From Eucommia ulmoides (Eukaryota; Streptophyta; Magnoliopsida; Garryales; Eucommiaceae), in contig CM028328.1 in the NCBI GenBank assembly GCA_016647705.1, positions 10,246,614 through 10,310,613 of the forward strand: a stretch of DNA of 64,000 nucleotides. Direction: 5' to 3'. Made by a program: the position numbers and the translations under genes. This document shows positions 47,143-61,372 of this stretch, piece by piece. The notes beneath the pieces were generated by a model, which had not been told where the DNA came from, did not search any database, and saw nothing but the letters and a program-made list of their open reading frames with translations. The stretch's first letter is position 1. Every line of letters begins with the position of its first letter.

Positions 47143-49056
47143 TGTTGGCCTAGTGAGCTACCCAAGAAAGGGAATAAATTGGGTAGTATTAAAAATTATC
47201 ATAATATAATACTTCAAAAATCAAACAATTAATTTTATCCTAAAGCTAATTATTATATTTTATAGTAGCGGATTATGTGTTATCAACTAGGTGCATACCC
47301 AAACAACAAAATATAAATAATATGAATATTGAAGCACACATGAATTTATACTGGTTTACCAAGCTACTCTTGGCTAATCTAGTTCCCCGAGTTCCGCGGA
47401 GAGTCACACCCACTAAACTCAAGATTCTTTTAAAGGTAGGAACCAAACTCTCAAAAAGATTCTTTTCGCAGGTTCAGAATCAACCTTTACAATTCCTTTT
47501 CACAGGCGAAAGATTAACCTAATTCAATTACAGGTAGAATCACAATCTAATCATTTTTATACCTTAGGCTCAAGAATTAAACCTCACATAAACACGCTCC
47601 AAATATCCTTTTACTCAGTAAGGATTGAACCGTTACAATTCAATCATAAATTCAATCAAAGAAGAATTAACACCTAATCTTTTTGTACTCTATGCAAAGA
47701 TGAAAACCTCAATCTCTTTACCGGAAGAGATTAAAACCAGTTACCCTTGATTAGACACTCACAGTAGTATCTAATCCGACACTCAACTCACCAATTACAA
47801 ACAATTGATAAGTGATTTTCCCACTCGGAGTTTCTACCACCCCAGATAAATTCAAACTCAATTAATGTCCCGATACTAGTGATAGAAAGATGAGAATTTC
47901 AAAATCTGATTTCAAATAAAGATAGGTAGCAAGTAGTTAAGCACGTAATCTGATTTTCTCAAGAAATTATTTCAAAAATAATTTTCAATAGAAAATCATA
48001 AAACAATTTCAAAGATCAAACTCCAAATAATAATAATAATAATAATAATAGAATCAAGTAACAATTAATAGTAAGTAATTTGGAATGATCTCACCAAGAT
48101 TCCACCGAAAGAATAATGATTAGAATAGCAATAATACTTCAGATCGATAGTAGCAATAATCTACAACAAATATTTCTCAAGAACAAATCTCAAGAAAGAT
48201 CTTACAATGCACTCAATATGATTACTCTTAGAAAGCACGAGAGCTGAATAACTCAGAATGATTTGGATTCTCTTGATTAATTCTATCTTAACATGTGAAA
48301 TCTGCAGGTCTATTTAAAGTCACTTGAAACAAGCCCTATAATGGCTAGTACCCATAAATAATGATATTTAATTACACCAATAAACCCTCTATATCATAAT
48401 GATTCATTCTTGGTATAATCCACTTAAAAATATCTCTTAAAATATTCAATTAAGTCTTTCAAACTTTTACTCAATCTCAATTAGATAAGATTAAAAGAAT
48501 TACATGTATTAATTGAGAAATATCAAAACTACTTCAATCATATCTATAAGGATAGTTAAATAACTCAAAATATATCAGATCCCAAAGATATCTCGCATAT
48601 TTTAACCATAAAATAGCTAGTAACGACTACTTTTTGAATAAAATCCAAAATTCCATAAATCCTGAAACAACTCCATCTGTCGATCGGCTAAGACCCATCA
48701 GTCGACCGCCCAATTCAGGATGTAGCCAAGCCAAAAATCCTTCGCCCATCGATCGACCGCCCATACTTCATTTGTCAATTGGTCGATTCAGGATGTTTCA
48801 TAAGTCGAACTATCTGTCCACTTAGAGATCCAGAGAGTTAATCTTTTGGCCATAGGTCGACTTACCTATCGACCGAACAATTCAGAGAGTCCATCCAATA
48901 AGCACAAGTCAACTTACCTGTCGACCGAATGATCCAGAAAGTTCACCTTATAACCACAGGTCGACTTACCTGTCGATCGACCACTTCTAAGCAACACTTC
49001 TTAATTCATTTTCATTCAATTTCTTCAACTTTTTCACTCCTTTAACCGATATCGTT

Positions 49057-52000
49057 TATCACACCCCATCCCGGACACCCTTCACTGTGGGGCCAGTGTG
49101 ACATTAACATGACATCACCTGAACGCCAAACTAACTTAATGAACGACAATATACATACAACAAGATACAATCATCTAAATATGCATATACAAACTTTCTA
49201 CTATGGGGACACACCTGTCCCCAAATATATGAACAACAAAATAAATACCATCAACCTCTCACAAGTTCACCCCCGACAGCTCATCTCAAAACCTACACTC
49301 GACACCATCGCAGGACTATATCTAGCGCCAGTAGGGAACCGACTCCTATCTGTTTCACTTGCGAGTGTACTATCTTCTTAGTAAAAATATTTTATAATAA
49401 TAATTCATATCTACAACATCTAAATAGATCAAGTGTAAGTATATAAAACACCACAAAGCTCGTAAAATCTCCAGAATATAAGTAGTGAAAATAAATCAAT
49501 ATATATAAGTTCCATTCAAACTCATCCAATATAAAATCATACCAATACCCATAATAAATAATAACTCACCCAATAATAAATAAAACACCACATTTCAAAA
49601 CACTACTCAATTAAAGTAAAACACCATATCACAACCACCACTCCACCACAACACACATTGGCTAACCATAGTGATCGTTTAACCTCACGATCGGGAGTTG
49701 CAACGGTACTGTAACATCCGTAGGATATGCCTTCCTACGAAATATCCACACCCCTTTTGGGGAGAAATATAATTCACACCCCTTACGGGGAGAAACATCC
49801 ACATCCCATGGGAAGAATCCACACCCTTTGCGGGGAGAAATATAATCCACACCCCTTTCGGGGAAAAACCACATCCTTTTCGGGAAGAAAACTATGGCAT
49901 TATCCAAATCAACCATATCGTCAAAAATTCACATCCCTTATAGGAAGAATATAAACCACACCCCGTTCGGGGAGAATTTCTAAAATCACATTTATTCAAA
50001 CCACACCCCTAACGTGGAGAATTTCCAAACCACACCCCTTTCGAGGAGAATTTTCAAATCACGTTTTTCTCTCTCTTTTTAAAATACCACCGTTTTTTTG
50101 TAAAAATCCTTTCTCCACCTTTGTTTTTAGAAAACCAAGCATTTCTAGAAAACCTTATATTTTCCACTATCTTTTAAAATCACCCAAATAACGAACCATT
50201 TTTCAATTTCCTTTCTTTAAAACAAAACCAACACAATTTATTGAAAATCCATTTTTTTCCCCCAACTCACTCAAAACTTGCTTGATCCATATCATGTATA
50301 AAATTATCCAGTTTAAATGAACCATAAATCATCCATTTTCAGTAAAACCATTTTACACACATATATTTATGTATAAGAAAATAGTTTGGCAAGAAGACAG
50401 TATACTCACCTGGTTATCTACTCTGAAGGCTTTTACCGACTTTCCTCTACTGGTACTCCGGTGCCTGCGAACCTAATAGTGACAGGGCCTAAATTAATAT
50501 TTTATATAAAAATATCCTAACCATGCAATGCAGACCCTAATTTCCGAAATTTCCTATTCCCCGCCTTTTATTGTGAAATATTACTATTCAACGAGTATTG
50601 CTCCATTACAGTTTACTATATTCAAATTTAATCATGTGAACGGTCTCAATATTTATTATCGCCATTCCGACATTTTCGATGCTAGTAATTAGTTCAATAA
50701 TCAGTCATGAGACAATTAAATACATATATTAAGAGAGTTCGGAATTTTACCTTCGCCAGATTTTCCATTGGTTCGCGAGATGAGTTTTAGGTTTTATTGG
50801 GGTGGTTTGTGCATTTTTCCCTTCTTTTTCATTTTTCTTTTCTGTTTTGTTTTCCTGTTTTTGTTTCGGTTTGAGTCTTGTGGCCGACTGCTCTCACTCT
50901 TTCCTACCTCCGCCCGCCGCACCTGCTCTCTCTCCTTTTCGTTTTTTGTTTGTGTTTCTTTTCAGCCAACCCACGACGACACACCCTTCTCCATCACGGA
51001 TGGCCGACGATCAACAGCATCCCTCCATGCCGGACGAACGGTGACGCCACACGCCTCCCTCTCTGCCGGCAACACATACACACCCGAAACACACTCAACT
51101 GACTGGTCACACCCCCACAGCCGACGCAAAACACACACCCATTGCTCTCTCTTTCTATACTCCACTCTCGCGACAACTTCGGCGGCTTTCACTGTCGACC
51201 TCCTCAATGATCAAAGCCCCCACAAACCGGACAACGACCATGATCATACATACCCACCGGATTGATTAGCACCGATCACACACAACAAACACGACACCTC
51301 CGCCACCAACGTCAGAGAAACGACAGTTGCCGTCGACAAGCTCTCTCTCTCTCTCTAACTCACTACCGGCGACACACAGTCACACACACACACACGTCAG
51401 ACAACATTACACACACACAACCACAGTTCTCTCTCTCTCTCTCTCTATAGCTTTTACTCACTTCTGGCTAGCTAACCGACGGCAACACATATATACACTT
51501 CGTCACAACACACACAGTAGGCACGCGCACACTGATCACACATCACACCCACCCACATGCACACCACCGTCAGAACCCATACATACAGCGCATCACTAAA
51601 ACAGACACAAAAAATAGGGGAACACACACCCACTGGTCTCTCTTTCTCTAACTTCTTTCCATCGGCGATGATCACATATACACATACAAAACACAGACAA
51701 CACACACACAAAACCTAACCCACTTACTCTCTCTCTAACTCACCGCCGGCAAACTTCGGTAACACCCAATCGAACGGGCCCCCCCACACAACCGACGGCA
51801 ATGAAACACACATACTACCACCCAAACGATCAAAAGCAGAGCATACATACACTCACCGGAGTGACGACCACCTCGTTGAACGGACGACACCCCATTCTTC
51901 GCCGGAGCTCCATTGCGGATTCTCTTTCTTCATTTTCTCCAATCGTTTCTCGATCATTCTCTCGACTCTATCTCTATATGTATATAATATATGTATATAT

Positions 52001-52069
52001 ATGTGTGTGTGCGTGATTCTAGAAACCGGCCAAGTGGCCCTCTCTTCTCCATGCATTTTTCACCGCCTT

Positions 52070-52109
<40 letters not shown>

Positions 52110-52305
52110 ATTTACACAATCATCCTCTTTATTTTAGTTAAGTTTATTAATTAAACCCAACTTCTATTTTAATGTTTAAAAAAATTTACGAATTAAACCC
52201 TCAAATTTAAAATTAAATTATAATTAACACCACCAACCTCGTTATTTCTGAAATATTTTAAAACTCGAGTTAAATGATATATATGACAAAGGTCAGGGTC
52301 TCACA
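49057..52305 (-). repeat. 3' LTR of the nested Gypsy element
   Basis: Pairs with 56213-59466 over its full length. It contains a hairpin-unit tandem repeat (49738-50050) and long CT/CA microsatellite tracts (about 51340-51445 and 52072-52110). Open frames in it are by-products of low-complexity sequence. Confidence 0.9.
49738..50050. repeat. Tandem repeat of CACCCCTTTCGGGGAGAA units in the Gypsy LTR
   Basis: About ten units of 18-40 bp, each with a self-complementary CCCCTTTCGGGG-type core, follow one another. The same block recurs in the other LTR at 56899-57210. Each unit can form a small hairpin. Confidence 0.8.
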
Positions 52306-54310
52306 ACTTTTCCCCCTTAAAGAAATTTCGTCCCGAAATTTTTGTATAAAACAATCGAAATTAAAATTTCTGTCAGACCACTAATACGCCTGAGTTGCCC
52401 CACATGATTACGTTCGTCTCACGTGATTCTAGACCAACTGTTTCCTAGGTAGAGTCCCAAAATCACAAGTCGTCCAAAAGTTATAATCATCAGTTTTCAT
52501 CAAATCATATCTACCCATTTTATCATTTTCATACCCAATATCCAACCAACAGGGTATACTTTGGTTAGTAATACCTAACACCGATAACCAACTGTCTCTT
52601 GTCTCTAACGTTTCCACTGCGCCACTCTGAGAAAACCACAATCAATAACAATAAAATAGAATCTATTATTATTTCCAACAGGTCTACGATCTTAGAAATC
52701 TCTTATAACCAGCATTTATCAGTTCAGTTTGCCACAATATCTCCATTTAATATTTAAACCAACAATACTCATACTCAATCTCATATGCAATCTCATAAGT
52801 GCAAATAGCCCAAAATTCTCAACTTCAATGTCTACCCCAAAACTTCAATACCTTTATAAATGTTTCTAATATTATTGTTAACTAATTTATTTTTTCGAGT
52901 TACGCCAATTCAAATGGAGGCGTTTTAAATTACATCCAAACATATCAATTTCCCATCAAAACACATTGATATCACCAAATCACATTATTACGTCTCAAAT
53001 TAACATCAAACGGGTCATCTATACGAATTCCTTTCATGTCTCCACATTTAATCAAATCCCTGACAATGTCACGTGTTTCAATCCCCTACCACTCTACCTA
53101 TCATGCTTCAAACATATATCCACATATAAATATGAATTGAGGGACATAGATACATCCCATTCACAAAAAATTGATTTATCACAAAGGTTACTAGTTATTA
53201 ACTGTAAATTATAATACCTCAAGGGTAATTCAAATTATCCTTTCCTTAAAAAATTTTAGTGACCTCACAAGTTGACTCCGCCTAATATTTGTAGTGGATC
53301 GATACATCTGGTTGAGTTCTTTTTGTCAACTCCATTTCTTAATAAAAATATAATCATATCGAGTTGTCTCTAATAACTTGATAATTTTTTGTTCTCCCAT
53401 CCCAGATTAGTCTATTTGACTGAAGTCATGCACCATTTTTATACAGCGCTTATACAATGCCACCTTCCTCACCGAAAATGTATCTATTAGTGTAAACACA
53501 TTCCATTAACACCACTAAATCCTTCTCGCCACCAGAAAATTTCAAAACACAATTCTTCAACATATTATCCAACATCTGAATTGCAATTCTCGACTGACCG
53601 TTAATCTACAAATAAAAAGGTGCCAACTTTCTACTTGGCACTCAAAGAGGTATGAAGAACATCAAAATAATTATTAAATTCTGGTACTACAATTTCTCCT
53701 ATACAGTTTCTTCAATTGAGGATTATTATCTGGAAATACTACCTAACCTTCCATATTTACAACATGCCGATTTAAATTATCACCATTTAATACTGCATTT
53801 TTGAGTTTTCTTTGCGGATTATTCATACAATGACGACTTACTTCGCTTTGATAACAATTATCATCCAAGTTACAATACAGCTAGAACACTTATGATTTCA
53901 GAATTCTAGTTCAAAATTTCGACTAACCAATCCACCGAGTTTAACAATTTATCAACATATATTAATTTTTTTTTTTTTATCCAAGAGCCACTAATCCTTA
54001 TCAAATGTAGAATTCAACATCCCATTTCATCATTGATTTAAAATAATTATCTTAACCCAACTTTATTCGACATTTGCATTGAACGGGTGCCATATGCAAC
54101 CAAACAATCCTATCAATATATACTTGGCATATGTATCAAGAAGACATTCCTTGGGCTACTTTCCTCTTTATTTTCCTGAATAGGTCCAAACTACAATCAC
54201 CCACCTGGATATTATTACTCAACCTTAACCTTACGAATAAATAAGACACCTAACACAATTTCTACGATTTTCCCTTTCCATTCCAATCTACTAATAATAC
54301 TCACGCAATC

Positions 54311-54550
54311 TCAAATTAGTTTGATATTACCGGGCATTACATATATTGTTTTATGCACTTCTTTTGAGGTCTCTTCTATCATATGAGTATCATTAGAAAC
54401 ACACAGTCTATTTTTAATCATCACAACTTCATTATTATTTCTGACACGATAGTCAGATCTGTGACCATTTTCCATTTCCTCTTTAATCTTTCTCGACTGG
54501 ACATCCGACTTCTGCGCTTCTACTACACAATCGATCATTGTCGATTTCAA
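54311..54550 (-). mobile_element. Gypsy integrase N-terminal-side remnant
   Basis: The reading contains NRLCVSNDTHMIEE and a YVMPGN motif, which match the stretch just before the integrase zinc-binding region of plant chromoviruses. This is the only confidently assigned coding part of the nested element, which is otherwise heavily broken. Confidence 0.65.
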
Positions 54551-56188
54551 ACCAAAAACTCAAATAGGGTTGCCACCTGACCAATCGCCCACTAAACTTA
54601 CAAGGGTCTCAACTCGGCCCATAAATTAATATGAACAACCAATTCACCGATTTTCGATAAAAAAAAATGTTTGCTATACCATTGGCTTTTCTTGAATTCT
54701 AATAGATGGTACGACTGAAATTCAACACCTCTACCTCAGATTTAGCTCCTTTGCGATTAAACAACTATTCTCAACTCTGATGGTCAGTTCATATCTCATG
54801 AATCTCGTCATATAGGTAATGTCACTAAATATCAAGACAATTAAAATCACTACCAATTCAAAAAAAAAAAAAAATCGAGTTCATTAACCATCCTTTCTAA
54901 TCCATGAGTTACCCACATGCATTTTCAACGTATTATTTTTTATTTATTTATTTATTTATTTTTCCTTACAAAAAACACCAGATCCTTATAGAAAGCATCA
55001 GGTCTACATTAATCGTAAGTTAACAATCTAATTTTTTTTATTGTAACAACCCGATTTCCTAGGGCCGTCACAAGGCTTCTCTTATAGAGACTTCCAAATT
55101 AGTCTACTCATTTCTACACAGCGGCTACCACATTTCAAATCCCATAGTTATAATTAAAAATACGATTTCCCACATTTTATTGATTGTATTTAGCCAACTT
55201 AATGGATCGAATATTCATCTCCTTAAATTATGGAACTTATTTTACCATAACTACGAGTATTATTCACGCCTCCTAGCATCCCGACATTACCTCTAGGAAC
55301 TACATAGGGAAAATCCCTAGCTACTAAAATATCCACCAAAAATCCACCGCCTAACTTGTTCTGACTGGTGCCCAGCACCCCCGTAAAATATCTTGATATC
55401 CTTCCTTTAACACATTTCTGACTTTCTGGACCCCCCCATCAAACTTACTGGGATAATGATTACATCTTCCCCAAATATACAAACTTCGATTCATCCCAGA
55501 TTTAAAGAAATAATTTTATGCACAAATACTTACTCATACGAACAGACTATCGTCACAGACCCAAAATTGTCGGCTATTTTCTACATAGCATTCTTTATTA
55601 TGTTGTTATATTCACTAATTCCATAATTTGTTGCTTCGCCTATCCATCAGCCTATCCGTCAAACTTTTCTCACATTCTTAATTTTCAACTAATACAACTC
55701 TCTTTTGAGACCTTTCAGATTGCCTAGAAGGTGATTTTTATAATCATTTTGAATGTCATTTCATATTTCAACTTAAGTGTGTTCTGCTATACTATCTAGT
55801 ATTTTAATAACAACATACTAAGTGCTACCGATAGTTATCTCATCGTCATGTCATACGCATATAATTATTTCTAAATTAAAATCTCATATTTCCAACTATG
55901 AATACTTCCACAATCGTGATCCACCCATTTCTACTACCAACAACACAACGTCTCTCAAATCCACTAACTGACAATATCACCATTTTGTCGCATCACTACC
56001 CGCCAATAACACAACTCATCAGGCACGATGCCCATGCACTAACTAATGTAATGAAAGAACTAACACTCACATACCGAACTAACCTATTGACACCCTATCT
56101 CATGTCCCCTACTGACTAGACGACTGGCACGTCTTCCTATCTCATGGTCCTCAACTAACACAATAACTGACAAGTCTACAGAATCTAT

Positions 56189-56207
56189 AACCTAGGCTCT
56201 GATACCA
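56189..56207 (-). promoter_or_regulatory. Primer-binding site, initiator tRNA-Met
   Basis: Minus-strand TGGTATCAGAGCCTAGGTT matches the usual plant retrotransposon primer site for initiator tRNA-Met. It lies 5 bases from the LTR edge at 56213. Confidence 0.88.
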
Positions 56208-56212
56208 AAAAT

Positions 56213-58574
56213 TGTCACACCCCATCCCGGACACCCTTCACTGTGGGGCCAGCATGACGTTGACATGACATCACTTGAATGCTAAACCAACTTAATGAAC
56301 GATAATATACATACAACAAGATACAATCATCTAAATATGCATATACAAACTTTCTACTATAGGGACACACCTGTCCCCAAATATATGAACAACAAAATAA
56401 ATACCATGAACCTCTCACAGGTTCACCCACGACAGCTCATCTCAAAACCTACACCTAACACCATTGCAGGACTCTATCTAGCGCCAGTAGGGAACCGACT
56501 CCTATCTGCTTCACCTGCGAGTGTACTGTCTTCTTAGTAAAAATATTTTATAATAATAATTCATATCTACAACATCTAAATAGATCAAGCATAAGTATAT
56601 AAAACACCACATAGCTCGTAAAATCTCCAGAATATAAGTAGTGAAAATAAATCAATATATATAAGTTCCATTCAAACTCATCTAGTATAAAATCATACCA
56701 ATCCCCATAATAAATAATAACTCACCCAATAATAAATAAAACACCACATTTCAAAACATCACTCAATTAAAGTAAAACACCATATTACAACCACCACTCC
56801 ACCACAACACACATTGGCTAACCATAATGATCGTTTAACCTCACGATCGGGAGTTACAACGGTACCATAACATCCATAGGATATGGCTTCCTATGAAATA
56901 TCCACACCCCTTTTGGGGAGAAATATAATCCACACCCCTTACGGGGAGAAACATCCACATGCCATGGGAAGAATCCACACCCCTTTGTGGGGAGAAATGT
57001 AATCCACACCCCTTTTGGAGAAAAACCACATCCCTTTCGGGAAGACAACTATGGCATTGTCCAAATCAATCATATCGTCAAAAATCCACATCCCTTATGG
57101 GAAGAATATAAACCACGCCTCATTCGGTGAAAATTTCTAAAATCACATTTATTCAAACCATACACCTGACGGGGAGAATTTCCAAGCCACACCCCTTTCG
57201 AGGAGAATTTTTAAATCACGTTTTTTTCTCTCGTTTTAAAATATCACTGTTTTCAGTAAAAATCCTTTCTCCACCTTTGTTTCTAGAAAACCAAGCATTT
57301 CTAGAAAACCTGATATTTTTCACTATCTTTTAAAATCACCCAGTTAATGAACCATTTTTCAATTTCCTTTCTTTAAACAAAACCAACACAATTTACCAAA
57401 AATCCATTTTTTTCCCCAACTCACTCAAAACCTGCTTGATTCATATCATGTATAAAATAATCCAGATTAAATAAACCATAAATCATCCATTTTCAGTAAA
57501 ACAATTTTACACACATATATTTATATATAAGAAAATAGTTTGGCAAGAAGACAGTACACTCACCTGGTTATCTGTTCTGAAGGCTTGACTTTCCTCTATC
57601 GGTACTCTAGTGCCTGCGAACCTAATAGTGACAGGGCCTAAATTAATATTTTATATAAAAATATCCTAACCATGCAATGCAGACCCTAATTTCCGAAATT
57701 TCCTATTCCCTGCCTTTTATTGTGAAATACTACTATTCAACGAGTATTGCTCTGTTACAGTTTACTATATTCGAATTTAGTCATGTGAACGGTCTCAATA
57801 TTTATTATCGCTATTTCGACATTTTCGATACTAGTAATTAGTTCAATAATCAGCCACGAGACAATTAAATCATATATTAAGAGAGTTCGGAATTTTACCT
57901 TCGCCAGATTTTTCATCGGTTCGCGAGATGAGTTTTAGGTTTTATTGGAGTGGTTTGTGCATTTTTCCCTTCTTCTTCCTTTTTCTTTTCTATTTTGTTT
58001 TCCCGTTTCTGTTTCAGTTTGAGTCTAGCCGCCGACTACTCTCACTCTTTCCTACCACCGCCCGCCGCACCTGCTTTCTTTCCTTTTTGTTTTCTGTTTT
58101 TGTTTCTTTTTAGCCAACCCACAACGACACACCCTCCTCCATCACGGATAGCCGACGATCAATAGCATCCCCCCACGCCGGACGAACGGCGACGCCACAT
58201 GCCTCCCTTTCTGCCGGCAATACATACACACCCGAAACACATTCAACCGACTGGTCACACCCCCACAGCCAACGCAAAACATACACCCATTACTCTTTCT
58301 TTCTATACTCCACTCTGGCGACAACTTCGGCGGCTTTCACCGCCGACCTCCTCAAAGATCAAAGTCCCCATAGACCAGACAATGGCCATGATCACACACA
58401 CACACACCGGATTGATTAGCACCGATCTCACACAACAAACACGACACCTCCGCCACTAACGTCAAAGAAACGACGGTTGCCGTCGACAAGCTCTCTCTCT
58501 CTCTCTAACTCACTACCGGCGACACACAGTCACACACACACACGTCAGACAATATTACACACACACAACCACAG

Positions 58575-58608
<34 letters not shown>

Positions 58609-59226
58609 AGCTTTTACTCACTTCTGGCCAGCTAACCGACGGCAACACATACATACACTCCGTCACAACACACACAGTAGGCACGCGCACACTGATCACA
58701 CACCACACCCACCCACATGCACACCACCGTCGGAACCCATACATACAGCGCATCACTAAAACAGACACAGAAAATAGGGGAACACACACCCACTGGTCTC
58801 TCTCTCTCTAACTTATTTCCATCGGCGATGATCACATACACACATACAAAACACAGACAACACACACAAAACCAAACCCACTTACTCTCTCTCTAACTCA
58901 CCGCCGGCAAACTCCGGTAACACCCAATCGAACGGTCCCACCCCCCACACAACCGACGGCAATGAAACACACATACTACCACCCAAACGATCAGAAGCAG
59001 AGCATACATACACTCACCGGAGTGACGACCGCCCCGTTGAATGGACGACACCTCCTTCCTCGCCGGAGCTTCATTGCGGATTCTCTCTCTTCATTTTCTC
59101 CGATCGTTTCTCGATCCTTCTCTCGACTCTATCTCTATATGTATATAGTATAAGTATATATGTGTGTGTGCATGATTCTAGAAACTGGCCAAGTGGCCCT
59201 CTCTCCTCCATGCATTTTTCACCGTT

Positions 59227-59270
<44 letters not shown>

Positions 59271-59466
59271 ATTTACACAATCCTCCCCTTTATTTTAGTT
59301 AAGTTTATTAATTAAACCCAACTTCTATTTTAATGTTTAAAAAAATTTACGAATTAACCCCTCAAATTTAAAATTAAATCATAATTAACACCACCAACCC
59401 TGTTATTTCTAAAATATTTTAAAACACGAGTTAGATTATATGTATGCCAAAGGTCAGGGTCTTACA
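56213..59466 (-). repeat. 5' LTR of the nested Gypsy element
   Basis: Pairs with 49057-52305. It ends (plus-strand left side) at TGTCACACCCC and carries the same hairpin-unit repeat (56899-57210) and CT/CA/TA microsatellites (about 58488-58612, 59226-59266). Confidence 0.9.
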
Positions 59467-59853
59467 TCTTTTCTCAGTTAGCTCCACTAAATCTTAAATT
59501 CAATTTTAGTCAATTATCTTTATTTCTTTTTTTCAATTACACATAGGAGCAAATAATTTAACTAATTAGGATCTTATAAAAACACACATCATTTTGAAAA
59601 ATATTTTATGCCGTCTGTGATCCTAACCGAAATACATTAAGAGTTAGAATTTAACCTGAGTTATTTTTCCTAAGTTCTTCAATTTCTTCAAACCCTTAAT
59701 CTTCCATCACCTTTGTCATAATCTTTAGCATTGTCAAAATATCTTCATGATCATTTTCATCACTGGAACTAATAAACTGAAACACTCAATAAAATCGTTA
59801 GTTCCACAAAAAATATCGACATTTAATTGTCCATTAAAATCTTAGGATCAACA

Positions 59854-61372
59854 CTATGTATTCTTGGTCAACCCTTATCCCTTGCTCGAAACTGCGCACA
59901 TCTGGTGCTCGTTGCCTATTCCATACAACTATATATGTATGGTACTTCTCAGTCCAATTCACACCAAAGTGTTCTCGTCGAGTAATTTTGTGCAAGTTCT
60001 TGTCCATAATTATCGACTGAGGAACCTCTTGGCGATAACGAAACTGTCGTAGCACTCACAAGGGATACGTGTACCCGACGATCTCGTAGCAAATTAGGGA
60101 CAGCGATGTCATCCATATATCTTCCCTATCTCTAGTATATGGAGGCATAGTCAACAAGTCATAGGGCATCCAAATGACCAGTAAAATAAAATATAAATAA
60201 GCAAATAAAAAAATTAAAATTTCGATGTAAATAAATAATTAACCTCATTATGCTATAAGCGATCTAATTGATCGTGATACACCACCAAAATATGCATCGG
60301 CAAATTTTTCAAATTGAACTCAAGGGTCTACCTATACACCAAAGTTTAATATCCTTAAATAAATATCCATTACATGATAAATGAAATCAAAAAGAAAATA
60401 TAAATTACTTACAAGGCACCCCTCGGAGTAGCTGGGAACGTCAAGCCCTTACTGAAGTCTAGCTCTACGAATAATATATCATAATTGGGAAAAGGCACAA
60501 CTTCAGGCCGAAGCCTCAGCAACCGCTCCCAGGCCCAATACTCCAACAAAAATAGGCAGCCGGCTATGTTTTTCGTGTTGGGCTTTGACGCCTTACATAG
60601 CTTGCAGTAGAGGATTGCAAGTGTCGTACTACCCAGCTATACTTAACGGTAGGTGTCAAGTCACGAAGCAATGGGAGGAAGGCTAATTTGACCATGTTCT
60701 GCGATTTATCAGGCAACAACATCTGTCCAAGCATAATCAACAATACGCATGTACGTAGCAATGCATGACCTCCTCGTCGGCCTTATCAGGAACTTAAGCA
60801 AAGGTATCCCGTAACCACTTGAGTTTCAAACACCCATTCCTAATTTACTCCATTGGCGGTTCCACTCCTAGGAGCTTGAGGCAAAGTTCTTGCCAACCAC
60901 ATACTAGTAGCGAGTCCTCAAGGGCTATAACTAACTCTCCTTGCACAGGTAACCCCAACAATACGACCACGTCCTGTAGTATGATTGTTATCTCCCCGAT
61001 GGGTAGATGGAAAGTGTGTGTCTCCGGACGTCATCTCTTTACCAACGCAGTTATGAGAGCCCTATCTAACTACTTCGGCCATAGCCTGAATGGGTCGTAC
61101 AAACCGACTGATTCTATCAACTCTATAACTCGAGGGGGGACATTTTCTCTCCATTCCCTTACATGAATTCCAGCACAGTCAAGAGAACCAATATCCTGAA
61201 ATATTAAATGAGACACAATAAGTAACATTAAAATTTTAAAAAACTAAAATAAAAAAATTAATGTAATAGCCTAAATATTTACCTGTGTTGCCTAGACTAG
61301 TTCAGACCTGTGCTCCGTCTGCAAGTGTAGAACTAAAGTATTTATGGGCCCAGGGATCGACATAGCTACAAA
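59854..61372 (-). pseudogene. Plant mobile domain (PMD/MAIN-like) gene, 5' part
   Basis: Exon 1 (about 61284-61372) reads MSIPGPINTLVLHLQTEHRS and ends in a CACAG/GTAAAT donor; the acceptor is ATTTCAG near 61201. Exon 2 carries GIHVREWRENVPPRVIELIE, then VGLYDPFRLWPK, RPETHTFHLPIGEITIILQD and VVVLLGLPVQGE, the diagnostic core of the PMD (aminotransferase-like plant mobile domain). After further exons, DLHKITRREHFG-type and YI-x-VWNRQR segments (59834-60055) follow. Three in-frame stops were seen in the core (about 60840-61075), including one replacing W of the expected R-W-RPETHTFHLP, so it is decayed. It is cut by the solo LTR at 59853 and resumes at 47142. It lies downstream of and on the same strand as the MULE transposase. 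Host PMD proteins (MAIN/MAIL1) act in silencing and meristem maintenance; this one is probably element-borne. Confidence 0.8.

Larger units (their letters stand above)
49057..59466 (-). mobile_element. Gypsy (Tekay-like chromovirus) LTR-retrotransposon nested in the SIRE LTR
   Basis: Two LTRs of about 3.25 kb lie at 49057-52305 and 56213-59466. On the minus strand they begin TGTGAGACCCTGACC and end GGGGTGTGACA. Target duplications are TCGTT (49052-49056) and TCTTT (59467-59471), one base apart. A primer site for initiator tRNA-Met (minus-strand TGGTATCAGAGCCTAGGTT, 56189-56207) lies 5 bases inside the 5' LTR. A polypurine tract (minus-strand TTTAAGGGGGAAAAGT, 52306-52321) adjoins the 3' LTR. 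The internal region is only 3.9 kb, shorter than usual, and heavily broken. The one part clearly recognised is the region before integrase at about 54311-54550. The LTRs agree at most sites with many C/T and G/A differences, suggesting intermediate to young age. Confidence 0.9.
47143..59853 (-). mobile_element. SIRE-type solo LTR, itself split by a Gypsy element
   Basis: TGTTGGCC at 47143 and GATCAACA ending at 59853 are the ends of a SIRE LTR like 29485-31585. Perfect target duplications CTATG lie at 47138-47142 and 59854-59858. LTR sequence covers 47143-49056 and 59467-59853, about 2.3 kb, and the rest is the Gypsy insertion. It includes the GTCGAC-rich block (about 48670-48985) and an AAT microsatellite (about 48029-48052). 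No internal region, so a solo LTR. Confidence 0.92.

Noticed and set aside
49738-50050. CRISPR-like appearance of regularly spaced palindromic repeats
   Set aside because: Plant nuclear DNA, repeats inside an LTR, variable spacing and similar spacers; a tandem repeat.
50768-52056. Several frames of 60-165 residues in the Gypsy LTR, repeated at 57928-59280
   Set aside because: Phe/Ser- or Thr/His-rich translations of CT and CA microsatellites; both LTR copies have them and no domain is present.
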